Below are positions 25,134 through 32,120 of a stretch of 64,000 nt of DNA, piece after piece. Under the pieces are notes generated by a model. That model made no database searches and was not told the DNA's origin. It worked only from the letters and a program-made list of their open reading frames with translations. The stretch covers positions 62,001 through 126,000 of the forward strand of contig DASUKM010000029.1 of assembly GCA_036278735.1 (NCBI GenBank), given 5' to 3'. This stretch comes from DASUKM01 sp036278735 (GTDB lineage: Bacteria > Acidobacteriota > Vicinamibacteria > Vicinamibacterales > 2-12-FULL-66-21). Position numbers and translations under genes: made by a program. How positions within the stretch are numbered: position 1 is the stretch's first letter; every line of letters starts with the position of its first letter.

Positions 25134-27809
25134 TCAGTCGTGCCGGAGCGCGACGACCGGATCCACGCTGGCTGCGCGCCGGGCCGGGAGGTAGCAGGCG
25201 AGCGTGCCGACCGCGACGAGCAGGGCCGACACGGCCGCAAACGTCGGCACGTCCGTCGGTGTGACGCCGAACAGGAAGCCGCGCATCGTGCGCGTGACGC
25301 CGAGCGCCGCGACGAGACCAATCGCCACGCCCGCGAGCGTGAGCCGCAAACCACGGCCCAGCATCAGTTCGACGACGCGCGCGCGCGAGGCGCCGAGCGC
25401 GACGCGCACGCCGATTTCCTGCGTCCGCTGCGTGACCGTGTACGACGCCGCCCCGTAGAGCCCGACGCACGCCAGCACCAGCGCGACCACGCCAAAGCCG
25501 ACGAGCAGCAGCATCGTGAACCGCTGCCGCGCCACCGCACCGTCGACGATCGCCTGGAGCGTCTGGACGCGGGCGAGCGGCAGATCCGGGTCCTCCGCCC
25601 GCACCGCTTCACGGACGGCGGCCGCCGTGGCCGACGGGTCCGCGCTCGATCGGACCGCCAGCCGCATTGTCTGCATCGACGGCCAGACCTTCTGCGTGAA
25701 GGGCACGTAGATTTCCGGGCCCGACGACTCGCGCAGCGACGCGTGTTTGACGTCGGCGACCACGCCCACGACCGTCATGTTGTACGGCAGGATCGGCAGG
25801 CCGACCTGCCTGCCAATGGCGTCCTGGCCGGGCCAGTACGCGTTGGCCATTGCCTGGCTGACGATCGCGACGGGAGCGCCCGCGGTGTTGTCGGCGCCGG
25901 TGAATGCCCGCCCTTCCATCACACGGGTGCCGACCGCCGCAAAGTATCCAGGGGAAGCGATCGTGTAGGCCGCGAAGGCGGGGTGATTCGGCGGCCGGCC
26001 GGGGACACGCAGCCCGGTGCTCTCGCCCGGTCCGCCCATCGGGAGCGTTTCGCCGAGCCCGGCGGCGCGCACCCCGTGCAGCGCCGAAAGCCGGCGCAGC
26101 GTGCGGTCGTAGAACTGCACGATGCGAGCCGTGTCGGGATAGCGCGCCGTCGGAAGCGTCAGCTCGAACGTGAGGACGTGGTCCGCGTCGAATCCGCCGT
26201 CCACCTGCATCACGCGAACGAAGGTCCGCACCAGCAGCCCCGAGGCGACGACGAGCACGAGCGCGAGGGCGACCTCGACGACGAGGAGCCCGTGCCGAAG
26301 CCGTGAGTCGCGCGCGTGGCCGACCGAGCGGCCGCCGCCGCCGCGCAGCAGCGATCCCGGGCTCGCCGCGCGCGCGGCCAGCAGCGCGGGCGCGGTGCCG
26401 AAGCAGAGGCCCGTCAGCAGGGAGACGGCGAGCGCGAACCCGAGCGCCATCGCATCGAGGTGTATCTCTCCGAGGCGCGGCGTGCCGGCCGGCCCCCAGC
26501 GCTTCACGAATTCCACCCCGCCGGCCGCCAAGAGCACGCCGCCGCCCCCGCCGAGCACGCCGAGCAGCAGGCTCTCGCAGAGCAGTTGTGCGATCAGGCG
26601 TGCGCGCGTCGCCCCGAGCGCCGTCCGCAGCGTGAACTCGCGCATGCGCCCAATCGATCGCGTCAGCAGCAGGCCGGCGACGTTCGCGCAGACGATCAAC
26701 AGCACGATCCCGACAGCCGCAAACACCAGCAGCAGCGGACGCCGCGAATCGCCGACGATCTGCGTCGTCGCAGGGACCAGGCGGGAGTGGAACCAGCCCT
26801 TCGCGGCGGGGATGCGCCGCTCCATCTCCCGCCCGAAGAGATCCAGCTCCGCCTGCGCCTGCTCGAGCATCACCCCGCGCTTCAACCGGCCCACGACCGC
26901 CAGTTCCGACGGCTCTCCGCGCCAGGCGGGACCCGTCGGCAGCGCGAGCGGCACCCAGACTTGCGTGTGCGCCGGAAACGAAAAGCTGCCCGGCAGCTCG
27001 CTCGCGCGGGGAAAGGTGAAGCCCGGCGGCATGACGCCGACGACGACGTACGGCTGGCCGTCGAGATCGATGGGACGCCCGACGATCGAGGGATCGGCGC
27101 CAAACCGCCGCTGCCACACCTCGTCGCTCAGGACCGCCTCGCGGTCGTGGCCGGGTCGATCCTCGTCCGCCGTGAACACGCGGCCGAGCGCCGCGGGGGT
27201 GCCCAGCGACGGGAAAAAGCCCGCCGACACGCGTGCGCCGTCCAGTCGCGCCGGTTCCCCGGCGCCGGTCAGGTTGAACGAGGCGCCCAGAAACGCGCCG
27301 AGCGACGCGAACGTCCGCGACTCGCGGCGGAGCGTCAGGAAATCCGTGCGACCCCACGGAATCTCGGCGAATCCCACGTTGATGCCCGGCGGCGCGATGC
27401 GCCAGGGAAATGCGATCCGATCGGCCGCCGGATACGGCAGCGGCTTCAACAGGAGGGTCTCGACGACGCTGAAGACGGTCGTGGCCGCTCCGATGCCGAG
27501 CGCCAGCGTGAGGATGGCGACGGCGGCGAGAAGGCGGTCTTTCCGCAGCGCCCGCAGCGCATATCGAAGATCCGCGGCAAGCACCTCGAACGGACGGACG
27601 CCCCGCGCATCGCGGCAGGCTTCGACGGCGGCGTCGACGCCGCCGAAGTCCAGACGCGCGCGGCGCGCGGCTTCGGCAGGCGGCAGACCCGCCTCGCAGT
27701 ACTTCTGCGTCTGCGCGTCCAGGTGCGCGCGCAGCTCCTGCTCGAGCTCGCGGTCGAGCGATCGGCTGCGAAACAGGGCGCGCGCGCGAAAGCGGACATC
27801 GGTCCACAT
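25134..27809 (-). CDS. ADOP-type ABC transporter permease (MacB/FtsX fold), no ATPase partner
   Basis: The 891-residue inner-membrane protein has the architecture of acidobacterial duplicated orphan permeases. An N-terminal prefix domain (LEQELRAHLDAQTQKY, AARRARLDFGG) comes first, then TM1 (AILTLALGIGAATTVFSVV). A MacB periplasmic core domain with YVVVGVMPPGFTFP follows, then an FtsX domain with three TM helices, a second periplasmic domain (TVVGVVADVKHASLRE), and a second FtsX domain ending LACYLPARRAASVDPVVALRHD. MacB relatives couple ATP hydrolysis to periplasmic mechanotransmission. Here no ATP-binding gene is adjacent, so substrate and energy source are unknown. The start ATG has GGAAGGGAAAG upstream, and an inverted repeat overlaps the likely promoter. 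Confidence 0.88.
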   Translation of the reverse strand: MWTDVRFRARALFRSRSLDRELEQELRAHLDAQTQKYCEAGLPPAEAARRARLDFGGVDAAVEACRDARGVRPFEVLAADLRYALRALRKDRLLAAVAILTLALGIGAATTVFSVVETLLLKPLPYPAADRIAFPWRIAPPGINVGFAEIPWGRTDFLTLRRESRTFASLGAFLGASFNLTGAGEPARLDGARVSAGFFPSLGTPAALGRVFTADEDRPGHDREAVLSDEVWQRRFGADPSIVGRPIDLDGQPYVVVGVMPPGFTFPRASELPGSFSFPAHTQVWVPLALPTGPAWRGEPSELAVVGRLKRGVMLEQAQAELDLFGREMERRIPAAKGWFHSRLVPATTQIVGDSRRPLLLVFAAVGIVLLIVCANVAGLLLTRSIGRMREFTLRTALGATRARLIAQLLCESLLLGVLGGGGGVLLAAGGVEFVKRWGPAGTPRLGEIHLDAMALGFALAVSLLTGLCFGTAPALLAARAASPGSLLRGGGGRSVGHARDSRLRHGLLVVEVALALVLVVASGLLVRTFVRVMQVDGGFDADHVLTFELTLPTARYPDTARIVQFYDRTLRRLSALHGVRAAGLGETLPMGGPGESTGLRVPGRPPNHPAFAAYTIASPGYFAAVGTRVMEGRAFTGADNTAGAPVAIVSQAMANAYWPGQDAIGRQVGLPILPYNMTVVGVVADVKHASLRESSGPEIYVPFTQKVWPSMQTMRLAVRSSADPSATAAAVREAVRAEDPDLPLARVQTLQAIVDGAVARQRFTMLLLVGFGVVALVLACVGLYGAASYTVTQRTQEIGVRVALGASRARVVELMLGRGLRLTLAGVAIGLVAALGVTRTMRGFLFGVTPTDVPTFAAVSALLVAVGTLACYLPARRAASVDPVVALRHD

Positions 27810-27819
27810 CTTTCCCTTC

Positions 27820-27853
27820 CGCTTCTACACTAGCGCACGCTGATGTAGAAGCG
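27820..27853 (-). promoter_or_regulatory. Inverted repeat overlapping the permease promoter
   Basis: Perfect 10-bp arms cgcttctaca and tgtagaagcg are separated by 14 bp. On the minus strand TTGCGC, an 18-bp spacer and TAGTGT overlap this repeat, ending about 20 bp before the ATG. The layout fits a repressor-controlled promoter. Such permeases are often controlled by PadR-like repressors, but none is nearby. Confidence 0.45.
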
Positions 27854-27897
27854 CAAGGGGAACGGCGAGAGGACCGGAAGCGACCGCCGCGACGGGA

Positions 27898-28242
27898 TCA
27901 CTGCACCCGGAGCGTGCCCTTCATGTCCGGATGGAGCGTACAGATGTAAGGGAACGTGCCCTTCGTGCGCGCGACGTACGACCACGAGTGGCCTTCGGCA
28001 ATCTTGCCCGAGTCGAAGTGCCCTTTCGCCGTGGCCGTGTGCGTGATGAAGTCCTTGTTCACCCAGACGACGGTGTCCCCCGCGTGCACGGTGAGGACCG
28101 CCGGCTCGAAACGTGACGAATCCATCGTCACCGTATAGGTGGCGGGTGCGGGTACGCGCGCCGCGACGCCACGCCCCGGGCCCGCCAGCACGAGGAGGAC
28201 CGTCGCGGCCGACAGGACGATCGAACGGGATGACACGCGCAT
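27898..28242 (-). CDS. Exported type-1 cupredoxin (plastocyanin-like)
   Basis: The 114-residue protein has a signal peptide (SIVLSAATVLLVLAGPGRG) and one cupredoxin domain. The complete blue-copper ligand set is present: His68 (FITHTAT), Cys101 and His104 (YICTLHPDM), and Met107. The spacing Cys-x2-His-x2-Met matches plastocyanin-like proteins. It is likely a small periplasmic electron carrier or copper-binding protein. ATG 28242 was preferred to the adjacent GTG at 28245; there is no strong Shine-Dalgarno. It lies 16 bp after the DUF4142 gene on the same strand, probably on the same message. Confidence 0.88.
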   Translation of the reverse strand: MRVSSRSIVLSAATVLLVLAGPGRGVAARVPAPATYTVTMDSSRFEPAVLTVHAGDTVVWVNKDFITHTATAKGHFDSGKIAEGHSWSYVARTKGTFPYICTLHPDMKGTLRVQ

Positions 28243-28258
28243 CACGCGGGCCCGGCTT

Positions 28259-28780
28259 CTACTTGCTCAGCTCGGCCTGAAGATGCTGCGCGTGCTCGAG
28301 GTGCGACACGAAGGCGGGCCGGACCTTCACCAGCAGCGCCTTCAGTTGATCGTTTTTCGCGCCCGGAATCAGGGTGTGATCGAGCGCATCGATCACCTGC
28401 TGGTGGTACGCCACCTCGTGGTCGACGTACGCCTTGTCGAACGCCTTGCCGCTGAGCCCCTTCAGGGTCGCGAGGTTCGTCTCGCCCCCGGCCTTCAGGC
28501 TCTGGCTGGTCGGATTGTCTTCGGGCGTGACGCCGAGCTTGTGCACCAGATCGACGGCCGCTTTGTTCACGCCCGTATGGTCGGTGACCATCAGCTGCCC
28601 GAATTTCTTCACGTCCGGGTTCGTGGCCTTCTTTTCGGCGAGCTTGCCGGCATCGATATCGACTTGATTGGCGGTGACGACGATCGACGCAATCTGCGGG
28701 TCGGTCACGTCCTGCGCGGATGCGGACGCGGCGGGCAAACACAATGCACTCACGACAACGGCGGCAGCCAGAATCTTCAT
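28259..28780 (-). CDS. DUF4142 domain exported protein
   Basis: The 173-residue protein has a signal peptide (ILAAAVVVSALCLPAASASA). A ferritin-like helical DUF4142 domain follows: ASIVVTANQVDIDAGKLA, VKKFGQLMVTDHTGVNK, and a C-terminal helix HLEHAQHLQAELSK. The family is widespread in periplasms, often near stress or envelope genes, with no agreed function. The ATG at 28780 is backed by AAGGAGAGGG. Longer in-frame starts are rejected because they place a charged stretch before the signal peptide. It is upstream of and probably cotranscribed with the cupredoxin gene. Confidence 0.85.
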   Translation of the reverse strand: MKILAAAVVVSALCLPAASASAQDVTDPQIASIVVTANQVDIDAGKLAEKKATNPDVKKFGQLMVTDHTGVNKAAVDLVHKLGVTPEDNPTSQSLKAGGETNLATLKGLSGKAFDKAYVDHEVAYHQQVIDALDHTLIPGAKNDQLKALLVKVRPAFVSHLEHAQHLQAELSK

Positions 28781-28800
28781 TACACCCTCTCCTTTATTAA

Positions 28801-28929
28801 CCGGGGGGCTTCGCCCCGCCGGACCCCCCGACACGCGCCCTCGCACGCCGCTTCGCCGGCGCGCTCCTGGCCCGTGCGGCGCGCGCTTCGCTCGCGCCGG
28901 TCCTCCCCCGACCTGAGCCGGGGGGCTTC
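28801..28929. repeat. GC-rich palindromic segment with a repeated 12-mer
   Basis: The 12-mer ccggggggcttc occurs at 28801-28812 and 28918-28929. The first is part of a GGGG-cttcg-CCCC hairpin, and the interval holds further gcgcgc/gcgagc palindromes. No coding potential is convincing in this leader region between divergent genes. Confidence 0.4.
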
Positions 28930-29030
28930 CGGACCCGCTCGGGAATTCGTACCCCTCAACGATCCAGAGTCGCCGCGCGCAAAAAGGTGACAGGTCGTCG
29001 ACGCGGTCGGGCTCGTGCAGCGTCTCTTGC

Positions 29031-29693
29031 ATGACTCAGCAGACCCGCGCCTTGCGCAGCGCCGTCCTCGCGGCCGTGGCGGGCAGCGTCGACACGTTCG
29101 GCTATCTCGCGCTCGACAGAGTGTTCATCAGCCACATGACCGGCAATACGGCCGTGCTGGCGATCGCGATCGTCCAGCGGAACTTCGGCGAGGCGTTCCA
29201 TCGCGGGCTGGCGATTCCGGCCTTCATGGCGGGATCTCTGGCAGGCGCGGCGCTGGTCGACAACGCGGAGAGCACGCGCCAGGTCGCCCATGCGCTGCTG
29301 CTCGAAGCCGCACTCCTCGCGGGGGTGGCCGTGCTGAGCTGGAGCGGCGCCATCGACCGGCAGAGCTGCGGCGCCGGCTGCATGCTGCTGCTCGTCCTGC
29401 TCGCGTCGGCCGTCGGGATTCAGAACGCGGCGCTCACGCATCCGGGCACGCGCGGCACCCACACGACGCACATCACGGGGCCGCTCACCGATTTCGCTGT
29501 CGAGATTGTTCGAACGGCCGAGCCGGATCGTCAGGCCGAGACACGCCCCGGACGCCTGCTCGGCCTCGCCGTCCGGCTGCTCGGCTTCTTCGGAGGAGGC
29601 GTCGCCGGCGCCCTGCTGTTCCAGGTCGCGCCGATGACCGCGCCGCTGATCCCCGCCGCGGTGCTGGTCGGGCTCGTCTGGGTCGGTGCCTGA
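29031..29693 (+). CDS. DUF1275 (YoaK-like) membrane protein
   Basis: The 220-residue polytopic membrane protein matches the YoaK/DUF1275 family. The N-terminal signature AGSVDTFGYLALDRVFISHMTGN is typical (a helix followed by the conserved HMTGN). About six hydrophobic segments and a late motif IQNAALTH...THITGPLTDF complete it. The function of the family is not established; a transporter-like role is often assumed. No strong ribosome-binding site is visible before the ATG. It converges on arsR, and the two stop codons are separated only by a heptamer array. Confidence 0.85.
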   Translation: MTQQTRALRSAVLAAVAGSVDTFGYLALDRVFISHMTGNTAVLAIAIVQRNFGEAFHRGLAIPAFMAGSLAGAALVDNAESTRQVAHALLLEAALLAGVAVLSWSGAIDRQSCGAGCMLLLVLLASAVGIQNAALTHPGTRGTHTTHITGPLTDFAVEIVRTAEPDRQAETRPGRLLGLAVRLLGFFGGGVAGALLFQVAPMTAPLIPAAVLVGLVWVGA

Positions 29694-29696
29694 AAT

Positions 29697-29759
29697 CAGT
29701 CACCAGTCGCCAGTTACCAGTTACCAGTCGCCAGTCGCCAGTCGCCAGTCGCCAGTCGT
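29697..29759. repeat. 7-bp tandem array (cagtcgc family), 9 units
   Basis: Nine contiguous heptamers fill the whole space between two convergent stop codons (29691-29693 and 29759-29761). In order they are cagtcac, cagtcgc, cagttac twice, cagtcgc four times and cagtcgt. Unlike the 4.4-kb and 37.5-kb arrays the units all point one way. Confidence 0.95.
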
Positions 29760-30103
29760 TAGACGCAGCGTCCCGTGCGTTTCTGCAGCCGCTCGGCGTC
29801 GCGCCGGACGACATCGGCGTGCGTGAGCGCGTGCCGCACGGCGGCGACAACGGCGGACAGCGCGGGCTCGGAGCGATCGTGCAGCCGGTAGTGCACCCAC
29901 AGCCCATCCCGCCGCGCGTCGACGAGGCCGGCGCGCCGGAGGGCGGCCAGGTGGCGCGAGGCTTTCGGCTGCGGGATCCGGAGGCTCTCGTGGATGTCGC
30001 AGACGCAAACCTCCCCGCCGAGCAGCAGCCCCAGGATCCGCAGCCTCGTCGTGTCGCCCAGCACTCGGCACAGGCGCGCCATGTCCGGCAGCCGGTGACT
30101 CAT
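29759..30103 (-). CDS. arsR: ArsR-family metalloregulatory repressor
   Basis: The 114-residue winged-helix protein has the ArsR metal motif EVCVCDIHES (Cys33 and Cys35) in the recognition-helix region, as in As(III)-sensing ArsR. A helix-turn-helix follows (PQPKASRHLAALRRAGLV), then a wing DARRDGLWVHYRL. A pair of cysteines in this motif binds arsenite and releases DNA. It is divergent from arsM and both genes share a 90-bp AT-rich interval with two dyads. Self-repression and arsenite-inducible arsM are expected. The C-terminus also ends with a Cys (RTGRCV). The stop touches the heptamer array. Confidence 0.88.
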   Translation of the reverse strand: MSHRLPDMARLCRVLGDTTRLRILGLLLGGEVCVCDIHESLRIPQPKASRHLAALRRAGLVDARRDGLWVHYRLHDRSEPALSAVVAAVRHALTHADVVRRDAERLQKRTGRCV

Positions 30104-30170
30104 ATATTTGCCTTGACGAATATAGCACGCCTGTCGTACCGTTCCTTATATTCGATTGCGCAGATATAAC
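30104..30170. promoter_or_regulatory. Divergent arsR-arsM control region with two dyads
   Basis: Dyad 1 is atatt-N10-aatat at 30104-30123; dyad 2 is tatat-N12-atata at 30147-30168. Both stand out in GC-rich DNA and resemble the AT-rich dyads bound by ArsR. A minus-strand TATATT (30119-30124) could be the arsR -10 box and a plus-strand TATAAC (30165-30170) the arsM one. Repressor binding would block both. Confidence 0.6.
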
Positions 30171-30193
30171 GCGGGGGCCGGAGAGGGGGACAC

Positions 30194-31069
30194 ATGTCGG
30201 ACATCGAACGGGCGGTTCGCGAGAAGTACGGCGCCATTGCCGCGGGCGTCAGGCAGTCGCCGGCGGCCGCCAGCGTCGGGTGCTGCGGCGCGCCGCGGCC
30301 GGCGGCCGATGCCGCGGCCGCCTGCGGCTGCGGCGATCCCATCAGCGGCCGCCTCTATTCGGACGACGAGACCCGCGCGGTGCCGGCCGAAGCGCTGGCG
30401 GCCTCGCTGGGCTGCGGCAACCCGACCGCGCTCCTCGCGCTCGAGCCGGGCCAGGTCGTGCTCGATCTCGGGTCCGGCGGAGGCATCGACGTGCTGCTCT
30501 CGGCCCGGCGCGTCGGCCCGGCCGGCAAAGTCTACGGCCTCGACATGACCGACGAGATGCTGGCGCTCGCGCGCGAGAACCAGCAGAAGGCGGGGGCCAC
30601 CAACGTCGAGTTCCTGAAGGGCGCGATCGAAGCCATCCCGCTGCCCGATCGATCGGTCGACGTCATCATCTCCAACTGCGTGATCAACCTGTCGAACGAC
30701 AAGGACGCCGTCCTCCGCGAGGCGTTTCGCGTCCTGAAGCCCGGCGGCCGCTTCGCGGTGTCCGACGTGGTCGTCCGCGGCGAGGTGCCCGACGACATCC
30801 GGCGGAGCATGGAACTCTGGGTCGGCTGCATCGCGGGGGCGCTCGACGAGCAGGCCTATGGCTCGAAGCTGCGGGCGGCGGGATTCACCGACGTCGAGGT
30901 GGAACCGTGGCGGGTCTACGATCTCGAGGACGCGCGGGCGTTCCTGACCGCAAGCGGCGTCGACGTCGACCGCCTCGCCGCGGACGTCCAGGGGCGCTTC
31001 GTCAGCGCATTCGTGCGCGCCCGCAAACCGGAGGCGACGCGCTGCTGCGGTCCGGACTGCTGCGCCTGA
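30194..31069 (+). CDS. arsM: Arsenite methyltransferase ArsM
   Basis: The 291-residue SAM-dependent enzyme methylates trivalent arsenic to methylated species. The SAM site is VLDLGSGGGIDVLLS (residues 89-103). The three family cysteines that bind As(III) are at Cys74 (LGCGNP), Cys162 (SNCVINLS) and Cys212 (VGCIAGAL). Extra cysteine clusters at the N-terminus (VGCCGAP, ACGCG) and C-terminus (CCGPDCC) are typical of bacterial ArsM and may hold metalloid. It lies divergent to arsR, with no arsB/acr3 efflux or arsC reductase gene nearby, so detoxification here appears to rest on methylation. Confidence 0.92.
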   Translation: MSDIERAVREKYGAIAAGVRQSPAAASVGCCGAPRPAADAAAACGCGDPISGRLYSDDETRAVPAEALAASLGCGNPTALLALEPGQVVLDLGSGGGIDVLLSARRVGPAGKVYGLDMTDEMLALARENQQKAGATNVEFLKGAIEAIPLPDRSVDVIISNCVINLSNDKDAVLREAFRVLKPGGRFAVSDVVVRGEVPDDIRRSMELWVGCIAGALDEQAYGSKLRAAGFTDVEVEPWRVYDLEDARAFLTASGVDVDRLAADVQGRFVSAFVRARKPEATRCCGPDCCA

Positions 31070-31096
31070 GGCCGTGCGGGCCTTGCCGTTTCTCCA

Positions 31097-31125
31097 TTGA
31101 CCGGCTCACGCGCTTCGGTGATGAT
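31097..31125 (+). promoter_or_regulatory. Possible promoter of the cysD-cysNC-sulfotransferase operon
   Basis: TTGACC (31097-31102), a 17-bp spacer and GATGAT (31120-31125) lie 53 bp before cysD. The -35 is good and the -10 weak. A small stem atgccg/cggcat follows in the leader (31138-31155). Confidence 0.35.
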
Positions 31126-31178
31126 TCGTCGACGCGCATGCCGGCCCGACGGCATGGCGGTTCACGCCCCTGAGCCCG

Positions 31179-32120
31179 ATGGACCCCATCTGCACCGAAC
31201 CCTCGGAGTCGCGGTGCGTGCTGCCGCGCCGGACCCGGCTCGACGAGCTCGAGTCGGAGGCGATCTACGTGCTGCGGGAAACCGCCGCGCAATTCGAACG
31301 GCCGGCGCTCCTGTTTTCGGGCGGCAAGGATTCGATTACGCTCGTGCACCTCGCCCGAAAGGCGTTCTGGCCCGGCCGGATGCCGTTCCCGCTGCTGCAC
31401 GTCGACACCGGCCATAATTTCCCCGAGACGCTCGTCTATCGCGACTGGCTGGTGAAACGGCTCGGGTGCGACCTGCTCGTCTGCTCGGTTCAACAGTCGA
31501 TCGACAGCGGCCGGGCGATCGAGGAAGCCGGACCCGCCGCCAGCCGGAACGCGCTGCAGACGATCACGCTCCTCGATGGACTCGTGCAGCATCGGATCGA
31601 TGCGGCGCTCGGGGGCGCCCGTCGCGACGAGGAAAAGGCCAGGGCGAAGGAACGCGTCTTTTCGCACCGCGACGTGCACGGCCAGTGGGACCCTCGCGCG
31701 CAGCGGCCCGAGCTCTGGGCGATCTACAACGGGCGCAAGCGGCCGGGCGAACACTTCCGGGTGTTCCCCCTGTCCAACTGGACCGAGCTGGACGTCTGGT
31801 CCTACATCGCGCGGGAAGGACTGGCGCTGCCGGCCCTCTACTTCGCGCACCCACGGCGGGTGTATTGGCGGGACGGTCTCCTGCTCGCCGACACCCCCTA
31901 CGCCGCGCCGCGGCCCGGCGAGGACGCTGCCACCCGGATGGTTCGCTTCCGCACGGTTGGCGACGCGACCTGCACCGGGGCGATCGAATCGACCGCCGCG
32001 ACCGTGGAAGCGATCATCGACGAGATCGGGACGCTGCGCCTCAGCGAACGCGGGGCGCGCGCCGACGACCAGCGGAGCGAGGCGGCCATGGAAGACCGCA
32101 AGAGGCAGGGGTATTTCTGA
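31179..32120 (+). CDS. cysD: Sulfate adenylyltransferase subunit 2 (CysD)
   Basis: The 313-residue cytosolic enzyme is the ATP-pyrophosphatase subunit of ATP sulfurylase, making APS from ATP and sulfate together with CysN. The PP-loop is LFSGGKDSITLVHLARKAF near residues 45-63, followed by HVDTGHNFPETLVYRD. RVFPLSNWTELDVWSYI and the C-terminal LRLSERGARADDQ...KRQGYF are typical, and the length is close to E. coli CysD (302). It is first gene of a three-gene operon; its TGA overlaps the cysNC ATG by one base (TGATG), so translation is coupled. Confidence 0.95.
   Translation: MDPICTEPSESRCVLPRRTRLDELESEAIYVLRETAAQFERPALLFSGGKDSITLVHLARKAFWPGRMPFPLLHVDTGHNFPETLVYRDWLVKRLGCDLLVCSVQQSIDSGRAIEEAGPAASRNALQTITLLDGLVQHRIDAALGGARRDEEKARAKERVFSHRDVHGQWDPRAQRPELWAIYNGRKRPGEHFRVFPLSNWTELDVWSYIAREGLALPALYFAHPRRVYWRDGLLLADTPYAAPRPGEDAATRMVRFRTVGDATCTGAIESTAATVEAIIDEIGTLRLSERGARADDQRSEAAMEDRKRQGYF

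Noticed and set aside
28781..29032. Longer DUF4142 start at 29032
   Set aside because: It would place 84 low-complexity residues before a clear signal peptide with its own strong ribosome-binding site.
31466..32119. Long N-terminal extension of the CysNC frame into cysD
   Set aside because: The extension lies over the clear CysD coding frame and is Arg-rich. The ATG at 32120 with TGATG coupling is the natural start.
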